64,000 nt of DNA from Hymenolepis diminuta (Eukaryota > Platyhelminthes > Cestoda > Cyclophyllidea > Hymenolepididae), in contig CAADRB010000018.1 of assembly GCA_900708905.1 (NCBI GenBank), positions 1,922,327-1,986,326 of the forward strand, in the 5' to 3' direction. The notes under the pieces are model-generated. The model did not search any database, was not told where the DNA came from, and saw only the letters and a program-made list of their open reading frames with translations. A program made the position numbers and the translations under genes. Each line of letters opens with the position of its first letter. Position 1 is the stretch's first letter. Shown piece after piece: positions 40,473-54,500 of the stretch.

Positions 40473-42187
40473 TGAAAAGATTGAATACAGTTTAAAATAA
40501 TGTAGTCCTCTAATGCAGTGTACAAAAAGATAAGAATCGCCCAATAGAATCGTCAAAAACTTTCAACCAATAATATATCGCGTGAGTCAAATTAGCGCCT
40601 ATTGAAGTTTGATCGTTCAAGCAAAATTCCAATTCAAATAAATAAACGATTTATGATTAAAAAATGGAATCAAATATTCAGATACAAATATTCATTTTAT
40701 AAGATTATATTAAGCATTCATTATTTCAAGGAACCGTTGTTTGAGTTCTCTTTCTAAATTTCAAATTCAGTATAAATGCTTAAAGAATATAATTTTACCA
40801 AATAAAGCTGAATGTATTCTAATGTCATGTCATTCAAACACGACCGACGAAAAATGTCTTTGATATTCCACACGTATATAAAATCTGAACTTAATTGCAA
40901 TTAGGTAATCCATGTATCATAAAACTTCATCTAGTTAATTTAGGAGCTATTTATTCTTGGTTGTTGCTTTCTTTCCGTGATTGAATTTACAGATGTAGAA
41001 AACATAAATTAACACCTTTATTTTGGTCCACACTATATTACCTTACGTAGCAGTCAGGAAATTGAAGCTTGACTTCCTATGGCCATGCAATTCAGATAAC
41101 ATTTTGTGAACAACTGTTATTACCAAAATCCTAGTCCCTCTTTTCTAAAAAATCCTTTTTTTTTCAACAACATTTTACCTAACAAGACCCACGACTTTTG
41201 ACATTGCACAGGCGCATCCACCTGAACAAGTGGGCAGTTTTGCATAGTGTTATTAAATTGCATTCTTTCGACATTAAAAGATAATATTTTTCACTCAAGT
41301 TATTATTAACGTTTGAAAAAATAAGAGACCCATTAAACTAATTATGGAAAAATTTGCTATCATATCCATACCTTCAATACGTGAGCATGCTAGTTATAAT
41401 TCTCTAATGCAGTTTTCAATTCTGGACTTGGATGCTAGCTTACAAAGAATTGGGTTATGAAACAGTGCAGCATTGAAATATCCTAATACATAAAAAAACG
41501 TGTTCTTTGGTTCAACTTCCGCTAGTAGAGATTATGTTTAACTCCCACATACTCAATTTTATTCTCTTAAATGCTTCAAACACTTTGAAGAAGATTTTAA
41601 CATGACGTTTATTGCACATTTCTTTCGTTGTGTATGCAACCTAACTTTGCGAAGTAAAATCCTTCCGCACTATCGAGATGCCAAAGTACTAGTTTCTGCT
41701 GCCAAAATCTATTCGCATACTAGGCTACGGTTGACAGAAGGCAGTTATTCAGTAAATGTAATTTGATGAGGCTCTGGAGATCGAAACACCGCGGTAACAG
41801 ATTTTGTCCCAAACAACTGTCAAGCTTTCAGGAGTGATTTGTGTCCGTTTACCGGTAATGATATTAGACTATTTAAAGGTTATCTCCAGGATTTGATTAT
41901 CTTGAGATTGAATATAATCGGTTCCCGATCGCCTAACATTGGAATTGGATTGTATTTTTGTAAGAGCGACATTTCTCTTTAAGAAAATCGCAAAAAATCG
42001 AACATTTACGAGTGAAATGGAATAACGAATAATATTCTTGATGGAGGTTGTGCCGACATACATTCTCTTAATACTAGTCTATACACTTACCTCTGCTGTC
42101 AAATTTGAGATCGAAACCACTAATAAAGAGAAGGATAAGTACAAAAATCACCACTTTATTTATTAAAGCTAGTTATATTGAACTCAT
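40473..42187. other. Intergenic region between BOLA3 and the RhoGAP gene
   Basis: No exon is recognised. It presumably contains the RhoGAP promoter or an unseen 5' exon. The minus-strand frame at 41869-42063 has no support. Confidence 0.45.
42155..42164 (-). terminator. Polyadenylation signal of BOLA3
   Basis: Two overlapping AATAAA hexamers on the minus strand lie 24-33 bp beyond the BOLA3 stop codon. Confidence 0.55.
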
Positions 42188-42605
42188 TTACTCTTCCGTC
42201 ACGATTGTTAATCCATGCATTGATTTGATTTCATCCTTCAAAGTCTACACACAAGATAACTGAAAGAAAATTTAGCCAAACCTCCTTCACTGATCGATGT
42301 TGTGCTAGAACAGACATACCGGCAAAATCCTTGGACCTTATAAAAATTTGATACATGGCACCACATCCGCCTTAAGAAAACAAGATTACAGAAAACTAAA
42401 ACCACAACATACCACTGATGTCAGAAACCTCTATTAATTCTGCATTTTTAAATCGATCTTGAAGGAGAGATTTTATCTTTGTCTCAGACTCCGTAGCAAG
42501 GGAACGACGCAGAGTCGCGAAAACAGCTGACGAATTTCGGAAAAACTATCAAACCACTTCAAGATTAACACACAAAGAGAGATAATTAATACAAAAAAAA
42601 CTCAT
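42188..42605 (-). CDS. BOLA3: BolA-like protein 3, mitochondrial
   Basis: BOLA3 helps hand Fe-S clusters to mitochondrial enzymes. Exons are 42605-42602 (tentative), 42526-42413, 42370-42282 and 42244-42188, giving 87 residues. The BolA fold is clear: VSDISGGCGAMYQIFI (the conserved GGCG segment), a spacer of the same length as in human BOLA3, then TLKDEIKSMHGL at the C-terminus. The N-terminus, with FATLRRSLATES, looks like a mitochondrial presequence. The tiny first exon (ATGA, donor GTTTTT) is the only nearby one that fits phase, but it is not certain. An apparent GT...AG of 15 bp at 42319-42305 is coding, since translating through it keeps the family length. Two overlapping AATAAA signals lie 24-33 bp after the stop. 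Confidence 0.88.
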
Positions 42606-42713
42606 CAAATAGCAAAAAGAATAAGAACATGTATTAGAGAAACGAAAATTGATATTTGTGATGGATTGAAATACTAGTAGTTTCAGTTGCAAGCTTTTCA
42701 GCAAATTGTCGAC

Positions 42714-42735
42714 CTGAGAAGTTAAAAAGAGAGAG
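42714..42735 (-). promoter_or_regulatory. Candidate trans-splice acceptor between COX4 and BOLA3
   Basis: A pyrimidine tract followed by AACTTCTCAG on the minus strand lies 40 bp after the COX4 stop and about 110 bp before the BOLA3 start. No COX4 poly(A) hexamer is seen in between. This is the layout expected where a downstream gene of a polycistron receives a spliced leader. It could instead belong to an optional 39-bp exon. Confidence 0.4.
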
Positions 42736-42753
42736 TTTACTAGCGAAAGGTAT

Positions 42754-43497
42754 CTATTTCCATCTCATATTAGTGAAATCGAAAGAGGAGACAATTCCAT
42801 CGATTGGACCGTCACGACTATAGAGGCGCCGGTACAAAAGGGCCTCTTTGTACTCTTTTTTAGCATATTTCATTGTTGGCAAGTTCAGAACTAAAAGGTT
42901 AATAGAAAGGATTATTAGCACAACAATCAGGAAACGAGCTAAAAGGATCATTGTGGTAATACTTACCAACGGATTTGATGAAAGAGAGATAAAGAAGTGC
43001 ACCTGACATGACGAAACAAGCCCAGGCAATAGCAAGTTTCCATCTTGGATGTGGGGCCATCGTTTCCGCCATTGTCATACGAAAACTGTAGCGGTAAAGC
43101 TGTTTCTTCTCCTCAAGGGTCAGGTTCTTCCAATCGCCTAACTCCTTCTTCCTTAAAGCTTCATACTAAGATGTAAAATAATGAGAAAAATTGAAATACA
43201 AACCACATCGTCATTTTCTCTAAATCGAATAGAAGGATAAGGGTTGTGTGGATCGTCAAGGTATTGGGGGTTTCCATTTCGACCGAAACCAACAATTTCA
43301 CGATTACTTATTTCCGGATAATACTTCTGAACGAGAGGGGAAACAACGGTTGAGGCTGGTCTCTGAATAGACTTAGCGATCACTGGCAGTCGAGTCAATA
43401 GTTTGAACTAGACAAAAAAATAAAATTTATATAAAATTAAATGCAAGGAGTATTTTGGCACAGAAATTATCAATAAAAAGAAACCCACACGCTGCAT
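42754..43497 (-). CDS. COX4: Cytochrome c oxidase subunit IV
   Basis: A nuclear-encoded subunit of respiratory complex IV in the mitochondrial inner membrane. Exons are 43497-43489, 43407-43204, 43165-42967 and 42890-42754, with phases 0, 0 and 1, giving 182 residues. The N-terminus (MQR then FKLLTRLPVIAKSIQRP) is a basic presequence. The matrix part has RENDDV, KELGDWKNLTLEEKKQLYRYSF, matching the family segment before the membrane helix (about residues 115-134). The C-terminus ends FDFTNMRWK, equivalent to the WDYEKNEWK of mammals. The first exon codes only three residues. It was chosen because ATG CAG CGT sits right before a GTGGGT donor in phase. It lies upstream of BOLA3 on the same strand, 149 bp away. 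Confidence 0.9.
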
Positions 43498-45500
43498 ATT
43501 CAGACCGACGAAAAAGAACTCGAAGATCGTTATTTATTTTGGGCGCTAATTCAGCCATTGCTTCATTTTTCCGATTTCTATTTGCTGAGATAATGACAAA
43601 TAGTTACAAGCTCCTTTAGCATGGTTTGTTATTTTGAATTATTAATATACTTTAGGAAAAATAATTCTCGTTTTTAGAAATATGGTTACACAAAATTAAC
43701 TCTGCCATTAAGCACATATGCACATTAAGACGCTTAAAACATCATGTGAATTTTAATTATTAATCATTTCAGTCTATTAAATGTTAAGAACGATGACAAT
43801 GTGTGATTATACACCCAGCCATTCCAGCTAGGATAATCGTATTTCAATATTACTGACATTTTTCACTTTTAGCTCCCATGAATTTTAAATCCTAATACCG
43901 ACGGTATAGGTACTTTAGGAGCCAGACCAAAAAAAGTATCCTCCCATGGAACTAGTGGTCATCTTAAGGCTAACAGGATTCACTATTCTTTTTCGAACGA
44001 GGAGATCAAGAGTTAATAAGGACCGTAGGTTTATTGGACAACTGAAAAGTAATGAGGGAGGAGAGGTGAAGGGAGTTGAAGGAAGAATTTGGGGGAAAGA
44101 GAAGACAAATCTGGATGTGTGGAAACAGACGCTTATGAGGGCAAAATGAGGGAGCTGTGAAGTTGCACGCCCACTGTTAGTTAATAAGCCTCCAGTAAAA
44201 ATTTCCAACCGACAACCAGGTGTAAGTCAGTATGGGCAAAATACAAAAAGAGAGAGAGCAAAGTCACGAGTCAGATTGAACAGATACTACAAATCCCTGT
44301 TAAATACTAATGTATTTTTATGAAATTTCTATTTATATAAGACTTCATTCTTCATAAGGGCCTCCATATTTGTTCCTTTCCTGCCTCGTCGTCAAAGTTG
44401 ACAGTTGTGGTAACATTACAAATAGCCGAGCTTATATAAGTACTTAGTTTATCTGGTTTTCTGAGTATGAGGCTTTTTGAATGCAAACTTTATCAAAATT
44501 AGTCATTCCGTTTTTACTAGCTTATATCTGAAAGACTTTAATTCCTATCCTGATATAAAATGCGCCTGCGGTTGAACTCAAGAATATCCACCTAAATGTC
44601 GAATGTTTTTTTCTATATTAGTCCATTTTAATGAGTTTTAGTACACTATTTTACCTTAGACTGGGCCATCAATTTCGATGTAAATCGATGCGGAAGATAA
44701 TGAAATGGCGTACTTCAATCTCACTAACCAATTTGGCCCCTTTATTGAAGATGTGAAAAAAACGTACACCATATCATCGTACGAACTTCTGGAGCCTGTA
44801 ATTTTAAGTTGAAGTATTGGCTATACTCAAGAATACTTTATATAATCCGACGACCATTCCATTTTTACTTACCGCCATATTTAACTTCTGCGTTTTATCT
44901 AAATCTGGATTCCCTCTTATACAAATAATAATGACTACAGGTTTTGATATGATAGTTGAGTGAACTAACTCTACTAAGCTGCCTGCTGTTTGTTAATACT
45001 ATGTATTTATGATTCTTTTCCTTACTACATGAGCTAGTTGAACTTGGAATGGAAACAGTTCGGATAGCATTAAACACTTTCTGTAAATGAGCCTCATTGG
45101 CGACAAGAAAATTAAAGTTCTTTAAACAAGAAATATAATTTTAGAAATATAAATTGGGTCAGTTAAGAATAGTCTACATAATAGAAATTACAAAACCGAT
45201 TAGTATTTATTATGTGTGAACAATGATTTATTGATGTAGTCAAAAGAAAAATCTATTTGATATAAGTAAGCAATTATTAAAGGTGAATATTAATATTTAC
45301 TGAATCTGCAATACAACTCTACAGAAGTAAAATTCAATAAGCGATTATGGGATTTGTTTTAATGCATCGAATTAAAGGAGGAAAACAGGCTTTTGGGATT
45401 TGAAAAACCAAATTCAAGTGAGTAAAGCGAAGATTTTATTCATTTTATGTAATTTTTATGTTAGTGTACTTTGTATGATCTCCGATCCTATAGGTTTGAC
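43498..45500. other. Divergent intergenic region between COX4 and separase
   Basis: It contains the promoters of both genes by position. Overlapping open frames near 43915-44208 on both strands have no recognisable product. Nothing else is seen. Confidence 0.5.
45485..45493 (+). promoter_or_regulatory. Possible spliced-leader acceptor before separase
   Basis: GATCCTATAG ends 7 bp before the start ATG, with no upstream exon recognised. It would suit trans-splicing, or a cis intron in the 5' UTR. Confidence 0.3.
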
Positions 45501-48500
45501 ATGGAATGTTTGGATAATTTATCTAAATTTTTCGAAGAATTCGATAAAGCCACAAATAATGTAAGCATCTGATGTTTTATGATATTTATAAATCTGTTAT
45601 AAAAATGAAATGATATTTTCATTATTTCTAGTTAAAAATCCTAATTCCATCTCTAAATGAGAGCATTACGGAATCTCTAAAGTCAGTGTTAGAACCTCCA
45701 CATATCAAATCTGACGATGAAATATACGCCGGTCTACCTACCATTGTTAATTCCCGTCCTCTCTTTAATGTCCTTGCTTTATGCACCCCGAAAGTCGGAG
45801 CAATGTCACTTGACAAAAACTCGAAAGGGTCTCACCGACAAATACTCACTCGGTTAGAGTTAATAGCTTTGCTCGCCAGTATTTATGAACAGGTAGGTTT
45901 AGATTTATTACACTATCTGTTTCTTTACATCTAGAACACTACCGAGTTATCAATATGGCAAGCTTTAGAAGCCCTCTCTCATCAAACCAAACGTGTAATT
46001 GACGAAGTCTATGGTCTTATGAATCGAGCATATCTAAAATTGAAAATCGCTGAGCAAACCTGCTACTCTAATCGGGAGCATCTCATGTACAAAGTCGGTC
46101 GCATCAAATCTGCTCTTAAATCCAAATCTACCCTCTTTACTGATTTTGAAAATGTAGTTTCCAGTTCAAAAATGCCCACTGCACATGCAAGTTTGCAGTG
46201 TTTTGTCTCTGATTGTCTCTCGGTTTACATTCAAAACTACGATGATGTAAGTTAGCAAATCCTAATGATTGATTTCTATTATTTTTTTCCCAGTGGTATG
46301 CAACAAGATCTCGATTAGAAATGGTAATGATACGCCATAGAGATTTTTTGGATAACAAATCCTGGGCAGCAGTATACTGCCGAGCTTTTATAAATTGGTT
46401 GATGCTTCGTGCAAGACTTAACAGTGGAGCATCTCCCAAACCGTTGGAAGATGATTCTGAAACCCCTATTTCTCTGTTATATGCAGCTACAAATGTAAAA
46501 CTTCATGCCCGAACTCTCGTTAAGTTTACGATGAATCATCTAAATCAGAAATATGGTAAAGACTCTTACAACAAGGAGAATAATTCCCCCAATCAGAGCT
46601 TTCTTGCGAAAACAGAAGCGCCAGGTTTGTTGAAGTAACCACGACCTGACCCCTTTAGTTCCTGAGATGGTGAATCTTTGGTTGGGCACCCGATTACTTT
46701 TGGAGGGTTCTCTACAAGTTGCTGAACTCTATACACTCCTTGGAAGTATCAAAGAAGCTCGGTTTTACCAACTTGAACTTCTGAGAATTGCCCAAAGATT
46801 TCACATACCCTCTTGGTAAGTATATCGATTTTGGGAGACTGGGTGTGTGCTGATGAAGCAGTGCAAGCCAAAGATTATGGTATATGTTTAATAGCATGAT
46901 CAACCGTGCTGATTAAGATCGTTTAATATAATGGTGGCATTATTTTAGTCTTTCGTCAGAGAGGATCTGAGGTGCCTTATTCTCTGTCTAAGATGAGTGT
47001 TGGAATATAGTTTCCTCTGATCTTGGTAATTATTATACTATGATAGTGTTACATACGGGTCGAACCCATATACAAAGGAAGAGTAGAAAAAATGAAATGT
47101 TTTTAATAATAAAGGGGTAATTTATTAAATTTTTTCCATACATTATCCTGATATTTTTAAGTAGATTTTATAGGATCATAAAATGGTCGAATTTCCGGTA
47201 TGTATTCATTGAATGGATTGACGAACTGTAGTAGATTAGTAAGGTAGAATTCGAACTTCTTATCAAAAGGGTACCAAAGTCTTATCTTCAAATGTTTTAC
47301 ACACTATCAATTCATGCATGTGGGAGATAAATAGGATCAGTTGGAATACAATTAGTTCTATCAAATACAATTGATTGTTTGATGAAGAAGAAAAGATTTT
47401 CCTCATTCAATTTTTAAGTAGGTACCTACAGTTTTCCTAGACATTCTATTTAGATAGATGCTGTTATCTGTCTATTAAAATGGTTTCGAATAAACTGTTC
47501 AAAACAATCTGCATGCGTATTCTGCCTCTCATTTGGGTACTTGGTTCAGTTGGTTTCGACTACCAGCAAAATATTTTTTTATCTCAAAAACTGGGGAATT
47601 GCGTGGTTCGATATGTTCGTTCAATAGATTTTATAACAATCTATCTACCATACCGTTAATAATCATATTCCCTTTCGAAAAATTTATCGTTTTATCTTTT
47701 TCTAGTGCTCAATCAGCACTATGTATGATGGCTTACACCGATCTCCTAAGTCAGCGTGTTTGGGCCTTTGATTTGCGATTAACTCAATTGAGCTATATTC
47801 TCAATTCGCCAGTTCTACTTGATGACATCATAAAAAGTCGAGAGAAGCGTCTTAGAGCAAAGTCCCACAGACATCCTGCAAGAGAAGACGAAGAAGAGGA
47901 GAGCAACTTTCTGAAATCCTCAAAACAGGGGCGTCAGTCGGCACTTTCCGACGATTGCTGTAGTGATGAGGACGAACCAAGAAACGCCGACCTGATGCAG
48001 GAATCTCCCATCAAGGGATCGGCCGTTATGAATTCACCTGATGGCTTTCCCTCACTGGAATCCATTGCACATGTGATTGCGGGGAACAAGGAACCGAAGG
48101 CGATTGAAGAGGAGGGTGCTTATAACGCCTTCTTCTGTGCTCATCGAATTCTCAATGGATGTATTTGGGTGTGGATGAATGAAATTGTGGATTTTGTGAG
48201 GATGAGTTTGACTACTCGGGATCATTACCTTCCCGCCCTTATTCCACCCAGAGTGAGTTCTGAAGAGGTAAGTTGTGCAGAAGTTAATGTTTTCTATCCT
48301 GATTTGTAGGAATTAGTTTAATTTAGCAAATTAGTTATTGGAAATATGCCGATTCTTTTCCTACTCTTACAGTACCTATTTTGAAGCTTCTCCAAATGTA
48401 GTTATTTGGTTGTTTTCACTTAAACTTTATTATCCTGTGTCATTAGACGCTAAACCATCATTATAATTGTGCATAATTATAATCTAAAATCGCTTAAAAC

Positions 48501-51500
48501 CGAAATTTAAACATTTGGTTAGGTCTATGTAAGATGAGACTGTTGGAAGACAAAATAAATCAACATAAACTACCAGGCATGCAGTTCTGTTGATTTATAT
48601 CTTCATGGGTAATAATTTTTTGGTACCTTCATTTTTGTAGGTTGGGTCAGTAATAACGATCTTTAAAGTGCCAGCTTTTTTGTTAAATATATGGCATGAA
48701 TTTCAATTTGGTTTGGTTTGTCGATCATGCCATATTTAGCAAAGTTCTTTTTTGAGAATTTAAGGTTCTGACATGAACGTGGCATTTTTAGTTGACAATT
48801 TCTGAGCAAAGAATTAATTTTTTTTCTTCCAAAAGTCCCATTCGATATTAATTAGCTTCAATTTAACTTTACCGTTCAATGCTAGCAATTCGTACTTATT
48901 ACTGGATATCTTTGTATTACCTGAAACCTTGATGACAAGGCTGTTTTTGAGTTTTTATGCCCAGGGTCAGAACTGATTGTGTACAAAACTTAGTAGTTTC
49001 CAACTTAACATTTGTATTTTGAAATCTAAACTAATCTTTCTTGCATAGGTTTAGGTTATCCTATGATTTGTTTGTTGAGATGGTTGATGTTTTGTTAACC
49101 ACCACTTTATTTAGATAAATTTTAGTATATTTGTAGTGTTGGATATTCAATTAATATTCCTTGATTCCATTGACTTACATTTTTTAATGTTTGATAAAGA
49201 AGGCCTTGATAGCCAATCCATTGATTATTAAAAGTAGTTATTAAATATCACTTGCTGTGAACAGCATTAAGATGAGAAGGAATAGAGTTTGCATGGAATT
49301 TGGTTTTCAATTTGATATTTTGGGATATAAAATTTATCGTCATTTCCTTCTCTGTATTCAGGAAAAAGATCTTTCGTCTGCTTTGGAGAGCAAATGCACA
49401 ATTTCTCCCGCGAAGAACCTTGCAACTCCAGCTCCACCATTAACCAAAGCCGCACGAGCAGCTTTAGTCGCCAAGTCAGTTCGAAAGCTATTCCGAGTGG
49501 AGGGCGATAAAGAGGAACGCATTTCAGAATACAAATCTGCACAGGTCAAATCTCTTTGTCCGCCTCAGGCCCCCCGTAGATTAATTGGTCCATGGATGGA
49601 TGGAGATATCGCTTCCCTACCCCGTAGGAGTGGTAGAAGTACTAGAAATTCCAAGATATCTTCTGCGGAACTTTCAACTCCTGAAGATAGTCGCCAGAGT
49701 AAGTAATGGAGAAAGCGGGGCGCGTGAGGGGGGGGGGGACTATAATTTCTGAATCACCAGTTTAGAATAGAGATGTCTTGAAAACAATTATATTTCAGGC
49801 AGATAGTTATATCTGTATGAAGCGTAGTCTAAGTTAGTACATACTAACGAACTTCTCATAGATAAGACAGTTTAGAATGAAAGGATAAGATGAAAAGATG
49901 GCCCAAGAAGCATTACAGGATAAAAGGTGGGATGAAGCAACTACATTGGCACGATGGTCACTTCCATCCTACAGCAAGGAACCGTATAGTTGAGTAGATC
50001 TAGAGTCAAAGCTTCCCATTGGTTTACTCTGTTTTCCCATGTCCTGGTGGTCTACTCGTTGGTAAGCACTTCTCTGATGGGCTGGCAAGGTTGCTAGCCT
50101 AGTCTTCTGCCGACGTGCTTGGTGACTTAAAATTGAACTCAAAATTAAATTCATAATGGAGGGGAGTAAAATTGGCAGAAAATCGTGGATATTTCTTCAG
50201 GAAAAAAGCATACATTCGAATTTAAACAAGTCTGTATGATCGGTTGGTTTTATCCTATCTTCATAGCTATAACCCGCTATTTAGTGTGATCTAAATTAAC
50301 GATTATGATAAATCAAATAATCTTAAACGGTAAACAGCGTGACCAACCGTACTAGTTGAAAAGTGGTCAAGTTAGGTAAGTGTTGTACCATGAGTTTCTA
50401 AGTAGACCGGGTCTGGCATGCCTTTCTCCTATCTTTTATAGGTTAGGGATTCAAATTTCATGATTGGGCGATGGCGCCCATTCCATATTTTTAGCTGTTA
50501 TTTGTCAGTAGCTAGGTATACAAGCCTGAATAATTATTTTCAGTTTCCTTGGTTTTAGGAGATTATTCAGACAAAGGGGATGAAGTTCTAAGCACCCACC
50601 AACTGTCGATTTTGAAAGGCTCCATCCGAGGGAAGAAAAAGTCACCAGTTAACTCTCTATTCGGTCACTACGGATCTGGAAAGTCAGGCTTCGTCTTTGG
50701 TACAGAGACCCAGACCACTCTGCGGATATTCCAGGACCTTAACTCTCAAAAGGTTTGTCCTTGTTATTATTCAATTTAATGTTTAAATTTTACTAACTGA
50801 ACTTTCTGATGCCACATTTTCTTAAAATATGAATTACTGCCTTGAAAAGAAATACGACACCATGGGATAGCTCTAATTTGATTGGTGATGATATGCATCT
50901 GAACATTATTTGTACTTGTCATGCATTTATTATCAATTTCGAGTCATCTGCAAATTAGAAATCAGTATTAACAGGTCACTCCTATCAGTCAGTTTTCGTA
51001 AACCTCTCCCTTCAAGCCCTTACTAAGGGAAATCTCTTTGATATGATTTTTTGTTTTACTTCTTGTATCCTCTTTGTAGAAGCAATCAAAATCGGAATCT
51101 GAGTCAAAGCATTCTCAGTTATTATATTATTTTGCCCACTGTCCATTCTTTTGATGATTTTTCTTTTGCATCTATTTTCTTGATAGCAAACATCAAAATC
51201 GGAACCTGAATTCAAGCGTCCTGATGGAATAAAACCTCTCCATCGAATTCGTAAAATGGTAAGCGAGGAAAATGGGGATGTAGCAAAGCCTCATAAAGAT
51301 TCTCAAGACGAAGACACCATAGAACCAATTGAGTCATGCCCCGTCTTGGCCTATCGTGAGCCCCTCCCCACTAATGTGCGTCTTACAAACAAGTACCTTC
51401 TTCGTGGCCTTCAACCGAAGATGCCGACCAGTGTGGCTGATGGACCTAACCTCGAAAATCCCCCCGAGATTTTGATCACATCTCAAGATGCCTTTGCAGA

Positions 51501-54500
51501 GCGATTATATGCCACTTACGCCACTCTTGCTGCCCTACCTGTTCCTCATCTTATGCGACCTGTTTGTCAGTGGTTGGGTTTGCGTCTATTGGGACGTGGA
51601 GATCAAAGTCAGGCAGCTCGATACTTTGCTCAAGCTATCGGAAATGCTGCCTGTGGACTTTTTACTTCCATGCTATCTTCAAAGATTAGGTAAGATTGGT
51701 TACTTTTCTGCTTATTTGTAAAGCTAGTATAAATTGTACTGTTTGGATAAGTAGATGCATATTTACGAGAATATCAGCTGATATTTTTGGTGGCTTTCTA
51801 GAAGACTCTTTGAATAGGTACACATTGAATCTATCAACATGCTGATATGTAACATTTTAATCACCCCTGTCTTATACGGGACTTAAAAACATTCGCAGTT
51901 TGGGCACCCAAAGTTTGTTATCGATCACTAGACTTGTAGAATAGTGATCTCACCGATAGTACAAAAGTATTGCCTTCTTTTCTGCGAACATTCACTTAAA
52001 GTTGAGGTTTTAAACTGTTAGAGACGAGAATTGACATTTTTGGCTAGTCAGCCAATAAAAAGAAAAGTGAAAGATTTATCTATAACTTATTGTATGCTTT
52101 CTTTCTAGTTCTCGTTTGTGCTTGATAATTTGATACAAATATTACGTTTTCAGAGGAATATTTCATTGCTTGGCTGCATAATTTTTCAGACAATTCTTCT
52201 AGGTTTGGTCCTCACATTTCATGGCTCTGCAAGTGCATAATCCTAATGTTAGTCTTCTCGTAGTGTTTAAGAGTCTATTAATGTAGAGTAGTCTATTACT
52301 GTCTAACACTTTTAGTACTCTAGTGAAACGGCCGTAATGGGACATTGACTCCAAGAATATCTCGATTAAAAACTTCCTAATTCCACTGGAATTTTACTTG
52401 GGCGGGAAAAAGATATTCTAGAGCCACTTCTGTTGACCAGAATCAATCAGGATGGTTAGCCACATCACCTCTGACTTGGCAGACTAGCAAGTTAATTACC
52501 TTGTTTAATAAGTCACTGGGTATGTATGTCCTACATAATCGCCTTCTGTTAGTGTGTTAGTAGACTCGAAAATATGACCCTCCATTAGTAACTACAGAGC
52601 AATGGCATCTAAATCTTCTTTCGATTTCTAACTGCGGATATATTGGGGCTGGAATGTCCTAGGCTTTACGGTTAGTTACTTAATACTGTTGACATCCCAA
52701 TCAGCAATTGGAAGTGCTAATCGTGTACCGCAGCAGTACTATAGGGGATTGGTTCCACGGAGATTTCAGTAAACCTTGCTTTTATTGGGATTTGTAATCT
52801 TCTCTATCCTTTTCCTTTAGGATTGAAGATGTGGCTCAGTCATTGAGAACAACCTACGCCGTATCAGCTCCCTATGATTCAAGCGAGTATCTCACGGCGA
52901 ACTGGAAATCCCTTCCACCCACCAATGTGGTTCAACTCATGCTCGTGGATGAATTGGGCCAACTGAATAGTTTTGAAGGCTGTGATGAGAAGGGAAGTCA
53001 GCCGGCAAGTGATCTTGTCGCCGGTGGTCTGGGAGCGAGGAAACAGTTGTATCTAATTGCTACCCGGTGGTTCCTGGGTGAGGAAAATGCGTGCATTGAA
53101 TCGAGGGTTATACACAAGTTCTCTGCTGTGGTGAGTTGATTTTTTCAGTTTGTCTGAATAACGTGAGGTTTTTATTGCGCCTATTTATATTTCATTGCTC
53201 TAGGGTCCACAATATATGAGGGACTTTGAAGATCTACAAAGCCAAAATAACTCGTCAATGTTGGAAAGTGATAGACGCCAATTTTGGGCCCAGCGATTCT
53301 CTCTGGATACTAGATTGAAGGTAAGTCTTAACCTCAGTTTGAAAATCGAATATATACCATATAAATGCATTTCTTTCTCGCTAACTTACGAATACAAATT
53401 CTATACAAGTGATCGCCTTATTCTGTTCTGACTTCAAATCGTGGTTACATTATTTCCATAGTTTTATATGTCGCTCTTGGAAATCCGGTCACTTGGAATT
53501 TTATCATTTTAGCTTCATTTGTGATATTTACTCATCATAATGATAACGTATGCACTTCATTTGTCGATTTTGGTGTGCATCCGGATTGGTGTCGATTGTA
53601 TTTAGGTTAGGTCCAGTATATCTAACTTTCTGCAAGGCTTGCTGGGAATGTAACTCTCAAATTCACGGCTTATTGTCCGGCCAAATTACGATTGGATTGA
53701 AAACACATATGGGAAATAACGTCTGTGTTTCCAAATTACTATACTCAGAAGAGTAGTAGTTGCTAATTTTCCAAAGTATTGGGAAATACGTACAAAATTC
53801 CCAGGAGGAACACATCCTATTTAGATTACATCCCATTATATTGTGTCAATTACGAGGCATACTTGACGACAGAGGTAGTCGCAGGTCGCCGAATCTCAAA
53901 GGGAGTTCATCATGTGGTCCGACACTGGAAGCCCGGATATCATAGTTTTAATAAAAGTTAGAAAAAGAGGTCTATGCAGAAATATAGCATCACAGGGGAA
54001 ACAGTTACCCGTTTGAAATGAATAGGCAAGGGTTTACATTATTACGTGCCTCCTTATCATTTATCTGAATATGGGGACGTGGGGCTACACAAATGTTCGT
54101 TAATTTTCCACACAGCAGAAGATATGCATTTGGAGGTTTGAACAGAACACTACAACAGGTTGTCTTACTATTGAATACTATTTTCTCTATATCTCCTTTA
54201 CAGAACTTAATTGACGGAGTTCGAAATGACTGTTTTACCGCCGAAGAACTTGAATGGCTTAAACGAAAAGCCGATTCACAAAACTCTATCCACGATCGTC
54301 CTACCGTACTCATTCTCGATAGAGTAAGTCACCAGTTCGATTTTCGAAATTCGATCACGTTGGATCAGACGATCTTATTTTCCTTATTTTAATTTAGCAA
54401 CTGACTCTATTGCCATGGGAATGGATCATATGGGGTCAGTGGGACGACTGTGACCCGAAATGCTGTGTTCCCACCGTCTGTCGAAATTTCTCCCTTACTC

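Noticed and set aside
42305..42319. Apparent 15-bp GT-AG intron in BOLA3
   Set aside because: Translating straight through keeps the frame and gives exactly the spacing of human BOLA3 between the GGCG motif and MHGL.
42675..42713. Optional 39-bp exon of BOLA3 (phase 1 on both sides)
   Set aside because: It has an acceptor and a weak donor, but no upstream ATG exon to feed it. I treat the acceptor as a possible trans-splice site instead.
43915..44208. Overlapping frames of 97 (minus) and 67 (plus) codons between COX4 and separase
   Set aside because: Low-complexity Ser/Pro/Phe content on one strand and its complement on the other. No start context or domain.
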